Assembly: GCF_046297595.1 (NCBI RefSeq) | Contig: NZ_JBKBHT010000003.1 | Location: forward strand, 310,001-374,000 | Direction: 5' to 3' | DNA length: 64,000 bases | From: Ferrovibrio sp046297595 | GTDB lineage: Bacteria > Pseudomonadota > Alphaproteobacteria > Ferrovibrionales > Ferrovibrionaceae | In this document: positions 55,721-64,000 of the stretch, piece by piece | How the letters are laid out: every line of letters begins with the position of its first letter | Numbering within the stretch: position 1 is the stretch's first letter | Made by a program: the position numbers and the translations under genes | Notes under the pieces: generated by a model | Told to the model about the DNA's origin: nothing | The model's input: only the letters and a program-made list of their open reading frames with translations | Database searches by the model: none

Positions 55721-57106
55721 ATGCAGACATTCCCGAGTTTCCTCGTGCTGAAAGACCAGCCCGTGCTGGTAGTGGGTGGCGGCGAAAATGCCGCGCGCAA
55801 GATTCGCCTGCTGCTGAAGGCCGAAGCTGCGGTCACCGTGGCAGCGCCCAATATCAATGACGAGATCGCCGGCCACGTCGTCGCTGGCCATGTGCGTTAT
55901 CTGGCAATGGCTTTCTCCCCCGCCCTGCTCGATGGGATACGGCTGGCCATCGGCGCCGCCGAGGATGAGGCGCAGAACCTCGCCCTGGCCGAGGCGACGC
56001 GCACACGCGGTGTTTTCGTGAACGTGGTGGACCGCGCCGACCTTTCCGACTTTCTCGTGCCCGCCATCGTCGAGCGCGGCGACATCACCATCGGCATCGC
56101 ATCCAACGGCACCGCGCCGCTGCTGCTGGGCCGCATCCGCGCGCAGATCGAGGCTTTGCTGCCGTCGCGTCTGGGCGACCTTGCCGCGCTGGCCGGTGAA
56201 TTCCGCAACAGCGTGGCGCGTGTGATCGGCGAGCCCGCTCTACGCAAACGCTTTTGGGAGCGTGTGTTCGATGGCGCCATTGCGCAAAAGGCGCTGGCCG
56301 GCGACCTGAGCGGCGCGCGCAGCGCCCTGCTGGCCCAGCTCAACATGCCGCAGGCCGGGATCGAGGGCAGCGTGGCTTTGGTGGGCGCCGGACCGGGCGA
56401 TCCCGACCTGCTGACCCTGAAGGCGCAGCAGGCAATGAGCCAGGCCGATGTGGTGCTGTTCGACGACCTGGTGGCGCCGGCTGTCCTGGACCGCGCACGC
56501 CGCGACGCCGAGCGCATCGCCGTGGGCAAACGCAAGGGTCATCATCGCCTGAGTCAAGACGACATCAACGCCCTGATGGCCGAACTGGCTGCGCAGGGCA
56601 AACGCGTGGTGCGGCTGAAGGCCGGCGATCCCTTCATCTTCGGCCGTGGCGGCGAGGAAATGGAATATCTGCAGGCGCGCGGCATTGCTGTGCAGGTGGT
56701 GCCGGGCATCACGGCGGCGCTAGGTTGCGCGGCCGCAGCCGGCATACCGCTGACCCATCGCGACCTGAGCCATGGCGTGACGCTGGTGAGCGGCCACCTG
56801 AAAGACGGCGAGGACGGCCTCGCCTGGGCCTCGCGCGCCCGCGCGGGTGAAACCGTCGTGGTCTATATGGGCCTGAGCCGGGCGGCGGATATCCGCGACC
56901 GCCTGCTGCAGGCCGGCGTGTCGCCCACACTACCCGTCGCGCTGATCGAAAACGGCACGCGGCCCGACCAGCAGGTGAGCGCCGGGCCGCTTCAGGCCCT
57001 GCCCGCGCTGGCCGCACGGCATGGCAACGGACCCGTATTGCTTGTGATCGGCAAGGTGGCCGCCGCAGTCCAGCATTCCATCCTGCCGCAGCAGCGCCGC
57101 GCATAA
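55721..57106 (+). CDS. cysG: Siroheme synthase CysG (dehydrogenase/ferrochelatase plus methyltransferase)
   Basis: The 461-residue bifunctional enzyme makes siroheme for CysI. The N-terminal part (1-205) has VVGGGENAARKIRLLLKAEAAVTVAAPNINDEI (NAD loop), TIGIASNGTAPLLLGRIRAQIEALLP and the dimerisation domain. The C-terminal part is the uroporphyrinogen III methyltransferase: GSVALVGAGPGDPDLLTLKAQQAMSQADVVLFDDLV, VVRLKAGDPFIFGRGGEEMEYL, VPGITAALGCAAAAGIPLTHRDLSHGVTLVSGHLK and PVALIENGTRPDQQ. It is first in the sulfate-assimilation operon. Confidence 0.97.
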   Translation: MQTFPSFLVLKDQPVLVVGGGENAARKIRLLLKAEAAVTVAAPNINDEIAGHVVAGHVRYLAMAFSPALLDGIRLAIGAAEDEAQNLALAEATRTRGVFVNVVDRADLSDFLVPAIVERGDITIGIASNGTAPLLLGRIRAQIEALLPSRLGDLAALAGEFRNSVARVIGEPALRKRFWERVFDGAIAQKALAGDLSGARSALLAQLNMPQAGIEGSVALVGAGPGDPDLLTLKAQQAMSQADVVLFDDLVAPAVLDRARRDAERIAVGKRKGHHRLSQDDINALMAELAAQGKRVVRLKAGDPFIFGRGGEEMEYLQARGIAVQVVPGITAALGCAAAAGIPLTHRDLSHGVTLVSGHLKDGEDGLAWASRARAGETVVVYMGLSRAADIRDRLLQAGVSPTLPVALIENGTRPDQQVSAGPLQALPALAARHGNGPVLLVIGKVAAAVQHSILPQQRRA

Positions 57107-57117
57107 GGACCAGATCC

Positions 57118-57426
57118 ATGGCCAAAGCCCCCAAACTGAAAGACCAGGCCCATATCGTCACCGCCAATCATCTGACCAGCGGCGACGTGGTCTACCTGAC
57201 CATCCGCAACGACTGGAGCCGCGACATCGCCGCCGCCTTCGTGGCGCCGAATGCCGAGGCGGCCGCCGCCTGGCTGGCCGAAGCCGAGGCGCAGGCGGCA
57301 CGCAACATCGTGGTGGGGCCATATCTGGTGCCGGTGGATGCCGGCCAGACACCACCATGGCCGATCCAGTTCCGCGAACGCATCCGCGCCGCCGGGCCGA
57401 CCACCGAAAAACGGCCGGCGGCGTAG
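57118..57426 (+). CDS. DUF2849 protein of the sulfite reductase operon
   Basis: This 102-residue protein matches DUF2849: QAHIVTANHLTSGDVVYLTIRNDWSRDIAAAFVAPNAEAAAAWLAEAEAQAARNIVVGPYLVPVDA and PIQFRERIRAAGP. The family sits between cysG and cysI in alphaproteobacteria. It may be a small electron-transfer or assembly partner of sulfite reductase, but this is inferred from position only. It starts 11 bases after cysG and ends 16 bases before cysI. Confidence 0.9.
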   Translation: MAKAPKLKDQAHIVTANHLTSGDVVYLTIRNDWSRDIAAAFVAPNAEAAAAWLAEAEAQAARNIVVGPYLVPVDAGQTPPWPIQFRERIRAAGPTTEKRPAA

Positions 57427-57442
57427 CCTGAGGATTTGCCCC

Positions 57443-59104
57443 ATGTACCAGTATGACCAGATCGATCAGACCCTTGTGGACGAACGCGTGGCGCAGTTCC
57501 GCGACCAGGTGGCGCGGCGCCTGAGCGGCGCGATCAGCGAGGATGAGTTCAAGCCGCTGCGCCTGCAGAATGGCCTGTATCTGCAGCTGCACGCCTACAT
57601 GCTGCGCATCGCCATTCCCTATGGCACGCTGTCGTCGCAGCAATTGCGCACGCTGGCGCAGATCGGCTGCAAATACGATCGCGGCTGGGGCCATTTCACC
57701 ACCCGGCAGAACCTGCAATACAACTGGATCCGGCTGGAAGACGCCGCCGATGCGTTGGCCGACTTGGCGAAAGTGCAGATGCATGCGATCCAGACCAGCG
57801 GGAACTGCATCCGCAACACCACCACCGACCAGTTCGCCGGCGCCGCCCATGACGAGATCGAGGATCCGCGCCTGTGGTGCGAGATCATCCGGCAATGGTC
57901 GACCTTCCATCCCGAATTCAGCTTCCTGCCGCGCAAGTTCAAGATCGCCGTCACCGGCTCGCCGAATGATCGTGCCGCCGTGCGGGTGCATGATATCGGG
58001 CTGCGCATGCACAGGAATGCCGAAGGCGAGACCGGCTTCGAGGTGATCGTGGGTGGCGGCCTGGGCCGCACACCCTTCATCGGCAAGACGATCCGCGATT
58101 TCCTGCCCAGACTGCATCTGCTGAGCTACCTGGAAGCCATCCTGCGCGTCTACAACCAGTTCGGCCGGCGCGACAACATCTACAAGGCGCGCATCAAGAT
58201 CCTGGTGCACGAGATCGGCATCGAGACCATGCGCGAGAAGGTGGAAGCCGAGTGGCAGGCGATCCGCGACGGCGCCCTGCAGCTGCCGCAGGACGCCATC
58301 GACCAGATCGCGACGCATTTCGCCCCGCCGGCCTTCGAGAGCCTGCCGGGCGGCGTGGCGCCAGATTATGCCGCCGCCTTCCGCACCGATTTCGAGTTTG
58401 GCCTCTGGGCCCGGCGCAACACCTTCAAGCACAAGCAGCCGGGCTACAGCATCGTCACCATCTCGCTGAAAAAAGAGGGCGAACCGCCGGGCGACATGAA
58501 GGCCGAGCAGATGCTGGCTGTGGCCGACCTGGCCGACCGCTATTCCTTCGGCGAAATTCGCGTGACGCATGAGCAGAACCTGGTTCTGCCGCATGTGAAA
58601 CAGGCCGACCTGCCGGCCCTGTTCAAGGCCCTGAAGGCCTGGGGCCTGGCCACGCCGAATGTGGGCCTGGCTTCCGACATCATCGCCTGCCCAGGCCTGG
58701 ATTACTGCGCCCTGGCTAATGCCCGTTCGATCCCGATCGCCCAGCAGATCGCCCTGCGTTTCAAAAACTGGGAGCGTGCGCATGACATAGGCGAACTGAA
58801 GATCAAGATCTCGGGCTGCATCAATGCCTGCGGGCACCATCATGTGGGCCATATCGGCATCCTCGGTGTCGACAAGAACGGCGAGGAATTCTACCAGCTC
58901 ACGCTCGGCGGCTCGGCCGACCAGGATGCGGCGCTGGGCGACATCCTCGGGCCCGCGCTGAACACGACCCAGACCGTGGATGCCATCGACGCGCTGGTGG
59001 AGACCTATCTGCATCTGCGCAAAAGCAGCGACGAGCGTTTCCTCGATACCTACCGCCGTGTCGGCCTGCAGCCGTTCAAGGAGGCCGTCTATGCCGCTGC
59101 TTAA
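57443..59104 (+). CDS. cysI: Sulfite (nitrite) reductase haemoprotein
   Basis: From ATG 57443, 553 residues. NIRQ-type siroheme/[4Fe-4S] reductase: RQNLQYNWIRLEDAADALADLAKVQMHAIQTSGNCIRN, FKIAVTGSPNDRAAVRVHDIGLRM, and cluster ligands C416 and C422 in CPGLDYCAL and C459 and C463 in CINACGHHHVGHIGILG. It reduces sulfite to sulfide with six electrons. No cysJ flavoprotein lies in the operon, so electrons probably come from ferredoxin or another route. It overlaps the following DUF934 gene by 14 bases. Confidence 0.95.
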   Translation: MYQYDQIDQTLVDERVAQFRDQVARRLSGAISEDEFKPLRLQNGLYLQLHAYMLRIAIPYGTLSSQQLRTLAQIGCKYDRGWGHFTTRQNLQYNWIRLEDAADALADLAKVQMHAIQTSGNCIRNTTTDQFAGAAHDEIEDPRLWCEIIRQWSTFHPEFSFLPRKFKIAVTGSPNDRAAVRVHDIGLRMHRNAEGETGFEVIVGGGLGRTPFIGKTIRDFLPRLHLLSYLEAILRVYNQFGRRDNIYKARIKILVHEIGIETMREKVEAEWQAIRDGALQLPQDAIDQIATHFAPPAFESLPGGVAPDYAAAFRTDFEFGLWARRNTFKHKQPGYSIVTISLKKEGEPPGDMKAEQMLAVADLADRYSFGEIRVTHEQNLVLPHVKQADLPALFKALKAWGLATPNVGLASDIIACPGLDYCALANARSIPIAQQIALRFKNWERAHDIGELKIKISGCINACGHHHVGHIGILGVDKNGEEFYQLTLGGSADQDAALGDILGPALNTTQTVDAIDALVETYLHLRKSSDERFLDTYRRVGLQPFKEAVYAAA

Positions 59105-59609
59105 GGACGGACGCCTGATCGGCGAGGATGCCTGGGTGAGCGTCGCCGACGACGCGCCACTGCCCGAAGACAGGCCGGCGCTGGTTTCTTACGCACGCTG
59201 GCAGGCCGAAAAGGAAGCTCTGGCCGGACGCAATGCGCCGCTGGGCATCCGCCTGCCCAACACTGTGGACGTGCTGGAATTCGGTCCCGAAGCCGGCCGC
59301 TTCGGCCTGATCGTGCTGGAATTCCCCAAATTCAGCGACGGCCGCGCCTACAGCCAGGCGCGCCTTTTGCGCGAACGCTTCGGTTTCGCGGGCGAACTGC
59401 GCGCCACCGGCCATGTGCTGCAGGACCAGCTCTGGCACATGCAGCGCAGCGGCTTCGATACCTTCGAGATCGCCCGCGAAGACGCCGCCGAGGCCTTTGC
59501 CGCCGCGATGCGCAGTTTCAGCCATGTCTACCAGCCTACGGGCGATGGCCGAACCAGCGCATTGAAACTGCGACTGGCCACGGTACGCCGGCAGGAGGCC
59601 GCCGAATGA
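59091..59609 (+). CDS. DUF934 protein of the sulfite reductase operon
   Basis: The 172-residue protein shows the DUF934 signature IRLPNTVDVLEFGPEAGRFGLIVLEFPKFSDGRAYSQARLLRERFGFAGELRATGHVLQDQLWHMQRSGFDTFEIA. The family always neighbours cysI/cysH in alpha- and betaproteobacteria and is assumed to support sulfite reduction, but its mechanism is unknown. It overlaps cysI by 14 bases and cysH by four. Confidence 0.92.
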   Translation: MPLLKDGRLIGEDAWVSVADDAPLPEDRPALVSYARWQAEKEALAGRNAPLGIRLPNTVDVLEFGPEAGRFGLIVLEFPKFSDGRAYSQARLLRERFGFAGELRATGHVLQDQLWHMQRSGFDTFEIAREDAAEAFAAAMRSFSHVYQPTGDGRTSALKLRLATVRRQEAAE

Positions 59610-60334
59610 GCGCGCTTGCCTTCGCTTCTCTGGATATCGACGATTACGCCCGGTCGCTGGATGCGCGACTGCAGGGTAAACCGGCCGAAGACATCCTGCG
59701 CATTGCCATCGCCGAGCTGTTCCCCGGCCAGATCGCGCTGGTTTCGTCCTTCGGCGCCGAAGCGGCCGTGCTGCTGCATCTGGTGGCGCAGGTAGACCGC
59801 AGCACGCCGGTGCTGTTCCTGGAAACCGGCAAGCTGTTCGACGAGACGCTGGCCTATCGCGACCTGCTCATCGACAAACTGGGTCTGACCAATCTGCGCA
59901 ACCTGCGGCCCGATCCCAGGGCGCTGGCCGCCAACGACGAAGGCGGCACGCTGTGGTTCCGCGATGCCGATGCCTGCTGCCGCATCCGCAAGGTGGAGCC
60001 GCTGGAACGCGGACTGAAGCCTTTCGCCGCCTCGATCAACGGCCGGAAGCGTTTCCAGGCCGCGACCCGCAGCGCCATCCCGCTGGTGGAAGCTGATGGT
60101 GCGCGGCTGAAATTCAATCCGCTGGCCGACTGGGGCCCGGCCGAGATCGAGGCCTATTTCATCCACCACGACCTGCCGCGCCATCCGCTGGTGGCGCAGG
60201 GCTATCCCTCCATCGGCTGCGCGCCTTGCACCCAGCCGGTGCAGGCCGGCGAGGATACCCGTGCCGGCCGCTGGCGCGACAGCGAAAAAACCGAATGCGG
60301 CATCCATAACCGCCCTTATTCCTCCCTGAAGTGA
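59606..60334 (+). CDS. cysH: Adenylyl-sulfate reductase (Fe-S type) CysH
   Basis: 242 residues. It has the PP-loop-like SSFGAEAAVLLHLVAQVDRSTPVLFLETGKLFDETLAYRDLL and the [4Fe-4S] cysteines C124-C125 (DACCRIRKVEPL) and C205/C208 (GCAPCTQPV). These cysteines define APS-type reductases (reducing adenylyl sulfate directly), as opposed to PAPS reductases, which lack them. The C-terminal ECGIH segment is the catalytic Cys. It starts by overlapping DUF934 and is followed by cysD within six bases. Confidence 0.95.
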   Translation: MSALAFASLDIDDYARSLDARLQGKPAEDILRIAIAELFPGQIALVSSFGAEAAVLLHLVAQVDRSTPVLFLETGKLFDETLAYRDLLIDKLGLTNLRNLRPDPRALAANDEGGTLWFRDADACCRIRKVEPLERGLKPFAASINGRKRFQAATRSAIPLVEADGARLKFNPLADWGPAEIEAYFIHHDLPRHPLVAQGYPSIGCAPCTQPVQAGEDTRAGRWRDSEKTECGIHNRPYSSLK

Positions 60335-60339
60335 CAGTC

Positions 60340-61140
60340 ATGCACGACGATCTCGACCAACTCGAAGCCCAGAGCATCTACATCCTGCGCGAGGCCTACA
60401 GCCGCATCCGCCCATTGGCCATGCTGTGGTCGCTGGGCAAGGATTCCAATGTGATGATCTGGCTGGCCAAGAAGGCCTTCCTGGGCCGCGTGCCGTTTCC
60501 GGTGGCGCATCTGGATACCGGGCTGGAATTCCCCGAGACCTATGCCTTCCGCGACCGCTATGCCCGGGAATGGGGGCTGGAACTGATCAAGGATTCCTGC
60601 CCGCCGCTGGAAGCCACCGACCCCACCCTGCCGCATAACTCGCGCATCGCCGCGCGCAAGACGCTGGGCCTGAAAGAGGCCATCGCCAAATACCAGTGGA
60701 AGGGCGTGATCGCCGGCATCCGGCGCGACGAACAGGCCACGCGCGCCAAAGAACGCGTGTTCAGCCCGCGTGGCGATGACGGCGCCTGGGACTTCCGCGA
60801 CCAGCCGCCCGAATTGTGGGACCATTTCGCGTCCGAGTTGCCCGAGGGCGTGCATATGCGCATCCATCCCCTGCTGCATTGGACCGAGCTGGACATCTGG
60901 CGCTACATCCAGCGCGAAGAGATTCCGGTGGTACCGCTGTATTTCGCCAATGATGAAGGCAAGCGCTTCCGCTCCCTGGGCGAGATCGGCATCACCTTCC
61001 CGATCGACAGCCGCGCCGCCAATATCGAGCAGATCATCGCCGAGCTGGAAGTAACGCGCGAACCGGAACGCGCCGGTCGAGCCATGGATCACGATTCGGA
61101 AGATGCCTTCGAGCGGCTGCGCGTCGCCGGCTATATGTAA
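60340..61140 (+). CDS. cysD: Sulfate adenylyltransferase subunit 2
   Basis: From ATG 60340, 266 residues. CysD is the catalytic ATP sulfurylase subunit. Motifs are WSLGKDSNVMIWLAKKAFLGRVPFPVAHLDTG (PP-loop SLGKDS), RDRYAREWGLELI, VIAGIRRDEQATRAKERVFSPRGD and the C-terminal TELDIWRYIQREEIPVVPLYF. GTG 60331 is an alternative start overlapping cysH. cysNC starts ten bases downstream; the two work as a GTP-driven complex. Confidence 0.96.
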   Translation: MHDDLDQLEAQSIYILREAYSRIRPLAMLWSLGKDSNVMIWLAKKAFLGRVPFPVAHLDTGLEFPETYAFRDRYAREWGLELIKDSCPPLEATDPTLPHNSRIAARKTLGLKEAIAKYQWKGVIAGIRRDEQATRAKERVFSPRGDDGAWDFRDQPPELWDHFASELPEGVHMRIHPLLHWTELDIWRYIQREEIPVVPLYFANDEGKRFRSLGEIGITFPIDSRAANIEQIIAELEVTREPERAGRAMDHDSEDAFERLRVAGYM

Positions 61141-61150
61141 GGACCGCGCC

Positions 61151-63037
61151 ATGAGCGTTATCGATCTCGCCATCCACCCGAAGGCGGCCGGCCTGCAGAA
61201 GGGCCGCGCCTTCCCCATCGTGATCGTCGGCCATGTCGACCACGGCAAATCCACCCTTGTCGGCCGCCTGCTGCACGACACGGATTCACTGCCCGCCGGC
61301 AAACTGGAACAGCTGAAGGCCGTGTCGGAAAAACGCGGCCTGGATTTCGAATGGTCGTTCCTGCTCGACGCACTGCAAGTGGAACGCGACCAGGGCATCA
61401 CGGTGGACACCACACAGATCTGGTTCACCACCCAGCGCCGCCGCTATGTGATCATCGACGCGCCCGGCCATAAGGAATTCCTGAAGAACATGGTGACCGG
61501 CGCGGCCCAGGCCGATGCCGCCATCCTGGTGGTGGATGCCGCCCAGGGCCTGGCCGAACAGACGCGGCGCCATGCCTATTTGCTGCATTTGCTGGGCATC
61601 CGTCAGGTGGCGGTGGCGATCAACAAGATCGACCTGATCGACCATGACGAAGCCCGGTTCCAGGCCGTGGCCGAATCCGTGCGCAACTACCTGGCCGATA
61701 TCGGCATCGAGGTCGCCGCCCTGGTGCCGGTTTCGGCGCGCACCGGCGACAACATCGCCACGCACAGCGCGCAGACCGGCTGGTATCGCGGTCCGACCCT
61801 GATCGGTGCGCTGGATGCCTTTGGCGCACGGGCCGTGCCGGTGGAACAGCCGCTGCGTCTGCCGATCCAGGATCTTTACCGCCTGGACGACCGCCGCGTG
61901 GTGGTGGGCCGCATCGAAAGCGGCCGCCTGAAGGTGGGCGAGCGCATCCGTTTTGCGCCGCTGGGTCGCGAGGCCGTGGTAGCCAGCCTGGAAAGCTGGC
62001 GCGGCAATGCCAGTCATCACCAGCCGCGCGAGGAGGCCATCGCCGACGACAGCGTCGCCTTCACGCTGGACGAGGATGTGTTCGTCGAACGTGGCGTCTT
62101 GGCCAGCCACCCGGACCAGGCCCCACGCGAGGCCAGTCGCATTGCCGTGCGGCTGTTCTGGCTGGACAAGGCACCGCTGAAACCCGGCGACCGCCTGACG
62201 CTGAAAATCGGCACCACCGAACGCGAGGTCGAGATCGAGGCGATCACCGAGGCGCTGGACGTGGAATCCTTAAGCAGTGCCGATGCTGCGCAGATCGAAC
62301 GCAACGGCGTGGCCCGCGCGATCCTGCGCTGCCGCCGGCCGCTGGCGCTGGATCTCTACGATGCGCTGCCGCGTACCGGACGCGGCGTGCTGATCCGCGG
62401 GCCGCAGATCGCCGGCGGTCTGGTGATCGAGGACGTATTGCAGCAGGCCACCCCGGCCACCGTGGCCGTGGATTCGAGTGTTACCGGACAGGACCGCGCC
62501 GCCGTAAATGGTCATCGTGGCGGGGTGCTGTGGCTGACCGGTTTGTCGGGCGCTGGTAAGTCGACTCTGGCAATGGCGGCGCAGGCGGCATTGTTCGCGC
62601 GCGACCGCCAGGTAACGGTGCTGGATGGCGACAACCTGCGCCATGGCCTGAATCGCGACCTGGGATTCTCGGATGCCGACCGTGCGGAGAATATCCGTCG
62701 TATCGCCGAAGTGGCGAAGCTGATGAGCGATGCCGGCCTGATCGTGCTGGTTTCCGCCATCAGCCCGCTACAACAGCAGCGCGATCATGCGCGTACGATC
62801 ATTGGCGAGAACTTCCACGAAATTTTTGTGCAGGCCGATCTTGCGACCTGCGAGGCGCGCGACCCCAAGGGCTTGTATAAGCGCGCCCGTGCCGGAGAAA
62901 TTGCCGGTTTCACGGGCATCTCGGCGCCTTATGAGGCGCCACGGACACCACAGTTGACACTCGACACCACGCAGTGCGCCCTGTCGGAAACGGTGCAGAC
63001 TCTGGTAGACTATGCCCTGCGCAGCTTTGCTGCGTGA
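61151..63037 (+). CDS. cysNC: Bifunctional sulfate adenylyltransferase subunit 1 / adenylyl-sulfate kinase
   Basis: From ATG 61151, 628 residues. The CysN part (1-440) is a GTPase: IVGHVDHGKSTLVGRLLHD (G1), DAPGHKEFLKNMVTGA (G3), NKIDLI (G4) and SAR (G5), followed by EF-Tu-like barrels. The CysC part (about 450-628) has GVLWLTGLSGAGKSTLAMAAQ (P-loop), VLDGDNLRHGLNRDLGFSDADRAENIRRIAEVAKLM and the lid DPKGLYKRARAGEIAGFTGI. It therefore makes APS and can phosphorylate it to PAPS. It is last in the cys operon; a TauE exporter follows. Confidence 0.96.
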   Translation: MSVIDLAIHPKAAGLQKGRAFPIVIVGHVDHGKSTLVGRLLHDTDSLPAGKLEQLKAVSEKRGLDFEWSFLLDALQVERDQGITVDTTQIWFTTQRRRYVIIDAPGHKEFLKNMVTGAAQADAAILVVDAAQGLAEQTRRHAYLLHLLGIRQVAVAINKIDLIDHDEARFQAVAESVRNYLADIGIEVAALVPVSARTGDNIATHSAQTGWYRGPTLIGALDAFGARAVPVEQPLRLPIQDLYRLDDRRVVVGRIESGRLKVGERIRFAPLGREAVVASLESWRGNASHHQPREEAIADDSVAFTLDEDVFVERGVLASHPDQAPREASRIAVRLFWLDKAPLKPGDRLTLKIGTTEREVEIEAITEALDVESLSSADAAQIERNGVARAILRCRRPLALDLYDALPRTGRGVLIRGPQIAGGLVIEDVLQQATPATVAVDSSVTGQDRAAVNGHRGGVLWLTGLSGAGKSTLAMAAQAALFARDRQVTVLDGDNLRHGLNRDLGFSDADRAENIRRIAEVAKLMSDAGLIVLVSAISPLQQQRDHARTIIGENFHEIFVQADLATCEARDPKGLYKRARAGEIAGFTGISAPYEAPRTPQLTLDTTQCALSETVQTLVDYALRSFAA

Positions 63038-63077
63038 TATTTCTCCGGTTCAAGCGTTACCGTAACCAGGAGGCGGC

Positions 63078-63851
63078 GTGGATTTCGATCTGGCGCTTTT
63101 TGCCGCTGTAGGCTTTGCCGCACAGCTTATCGATGGTGCCATCGGCATGGGCTATGGCGTGATCGCCAGCAGCGTGCTGGTGGCGACCGGCCTGCCGCCG
63201 GCGGTGGCCAGCGCCGCCGTGCATGTCACCAAGATTCCCACCGGCATTGCCTCGGCCCTGTCGCACTGGAAGTTCGGCAATATCGACTGGGCCGTCTGCC
63301 GCCGCCTGATCCTGCCCGGCATCGTGGGCGGCATCGTCGGCGCCAGCGTGATCGCCTTGCTGCCGCTGAACGTGATCCGGCCGCTGGCCGCGCTGTATCT
63401 GGGCGTCATGGGCATCGTGGTGATTCTGCGCGCCATGCGCTGGCACGGCTTTGCTCCGGTTGCCATCGACGCGCCGAAAGGCCGGCCCGGCATCGTCGGG
63501 CTGTTCGGCGGCCTGTTCGATTCCTTCGGCGGCGGCTGGGGCCCGATCGTCACCACCAGCCTGATCATGCAGGGCCGCGATCCGCGCAAGGCCGTCGGTT
63601 CAGCCAACACGGCGGAACCCGTCGTGGCCGCCGTGCAGGCTGCGGTGTTTTCCTTCTGGCTGGGCGCGGCCACGCTCACCACCATCGGCAGCACCGCGCT
63701 GGCGATCATGATCGGCGCCCTGCTGGCCGCGCCGGTAGCGGCCTTCCTGGTCAACCGTCTGCCCGGCCGGCTGATTGCCGGCGCCGTGGGCATCGTGCTG
63801 ATCGGCATCAACATGCCGACCCTGATCATGCTGATCGGGAAACTTCTGTAG
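63078..63851 (+). CDS. TauE/SafE-family sulfite exporter-like protein
   Basis: From GTG 63078, preceded four bases upstream by AGGAGG (63068-63073). This 257-residue inner-membrane protein has about eight helices. TauE/SafE features are present: FAAQLIDGAIGMGYGVIASSVLVATGLPPAVASAAVHVTKIPTGIASALSHWKFGNIDW, GLFGGLFDSFGGGWGPIVTTSLIMQGRDPRKAVGSANTAEP and FLVNRLPGRLIAGAVG. Directly after the cys operon, it probably exports sulfite or a sulfur compound, or balances sulfur flux. Confidence 0.9.
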   Translation: MDFDLALFAAVGFAAQLIDGAIGMGYGVIASSVLVATGLPPAVASAAVHVTKIPTGIASALSHWKFGNIDWAVCRRLILPGIVGGIVGASVIALLPLNVIRPLAALYLGVMGIVVILRAMRWHGFAPVAIDAPKGRPGIVGLFGGLFDSFGGGWGPIVTTSLIMQGRDPRKAVGSANTAEPVVAAVQAAVFSFWLGAATLTTIGSTALAIMIGALLAAPVAAFLVNRLPGRLIAGAVGIVLIGINMPTLIMLIGKLL

Positions 63852-63877
63852 CGACCCGCCTGATTATATTCGCCTGA

Positions 63878-64000
63878 TCACATCCGCGGTGCCGCGCGCC
63901 AGTGATAGCGGCCGTCGCGGAAGCCGGCGAAATACTTGCCGATATCGGGATGGTTCACCGGGCCGGCCTCTGAATCGGGCAGCAGGTTCTGCTCCGAGAC
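63878..64000 (-). CDS. Unidentified protein, C-terminal fragment (cut by window edge)
   Basis: The minus frame entering the right edge reads VSEQNLLPDSEAGPVNHPDI then GKYFAGFRDGRYHWRAAPRM and stops at 63880-63878. It is intact to the edge, with coding-like composition. I recognise no family from 40 residues. It is convergent with the TauE-type gene, with 26 bases between. Confidence 0.6.
   Translation of the reverse strand, partial: VSEQNLLPDSEAGPVNHPDIGKYFAGFRDGRYHWRAAPRM

Overview
The window is a gene-dense, high-GC chromosomal segment with no tRNA, rRNA, insertion sequence, prophage or CRISPR array. Gene order and family content point to an alphaproteobacterium of the Rhodospirillales type. 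Pointers are chorismate mutase divergent from metX-metW, ffs next to dnaX, a DUF2849/DUF934 sulfate-assimilation operon, alphaproteobacterial Mcl2/Mch enzymes, and an ECF26-like SigF/NrsF pair. I cannot name the genus from this sequence alone.

Layout. 1-9.3 kb: chorismate mutase (cut by the edge), metX-metW, a methyltransferase, gloB, a periplasmic binding protein, recR-ybaB-dnaX, the SRP RNA gene, nudC and a DOPA-dioxygenase-like gene. 9.3-16.1 kb: a MetX-like hydrolase with meaB, a hybrid histidine kinase with a response regulator, an unknown protein, a DUF3108 protein and a second response regulator. 16.2-20.1 kb: the translation/secretion operon ffh-rpsP-rimM-trmD-rplS. 20.1-24.2 kb: HxlR/GST, DoxX, DUF2867, an exported esterase and a LysR regulator. 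24.3-33.7 kb: leuC-leuD-leuB, then a GST, a 2H phosphoesterase, a LysE exporter, a minus-strand glutathione-linked detoxification cluster with its own TetR gene, and asd. 33.7-38.6 kb: the accessory highlight, a sigF-nrsF pair divergent from a bufferin (copper-binding RiPP) operon bufA-bufB-bufC-bufD, followed by two tandem PAS_5 genes. 38.6-43.1 kb: pyridoxal kinase, mcl2-mch and amt. 43.3-46.7 kb: sdhCDAB. 46.8-55.6 kb: a pentapeptide-repeat protein, zapE, mmsA, a nitronate-monooxygenase-like gene, TetR, DUF4442, CBS-BON, an MmyB-type regulator and a membrane protein. 55.7-63.9 kb: cysG-DUF2849-cysI-DUF934-cysH-cysD-cysNC and a TauE-type sulfite exporter. The right edge cuts one more gene.

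Regulation that can be read directly. Two copies of GTAACA-N16-CGAAT lie in the sigF/bufA divergent region, one facing each way; this is the recognition pattern reported for Caulobacter SigF. A -24/-12 (sigma-54) element precedes amt. Clear inverted repeats sit upstream of the TetR genes, the HxlR gene, metX and the membrane gene before cysG. Rho-independent terminators follow rplS, doxX, leuB, asd, amt (weak) and mmsA. A family of five short palindromic intergenic repeats (ends about CGTCAT and GTGACR) lies in the first 32 kb.

No gap between genes exceeds about 300 bases. The longest gaps (before ffh, before amt, before cysG, between the binding protein and recR, before metX, before asd) are described in the features.
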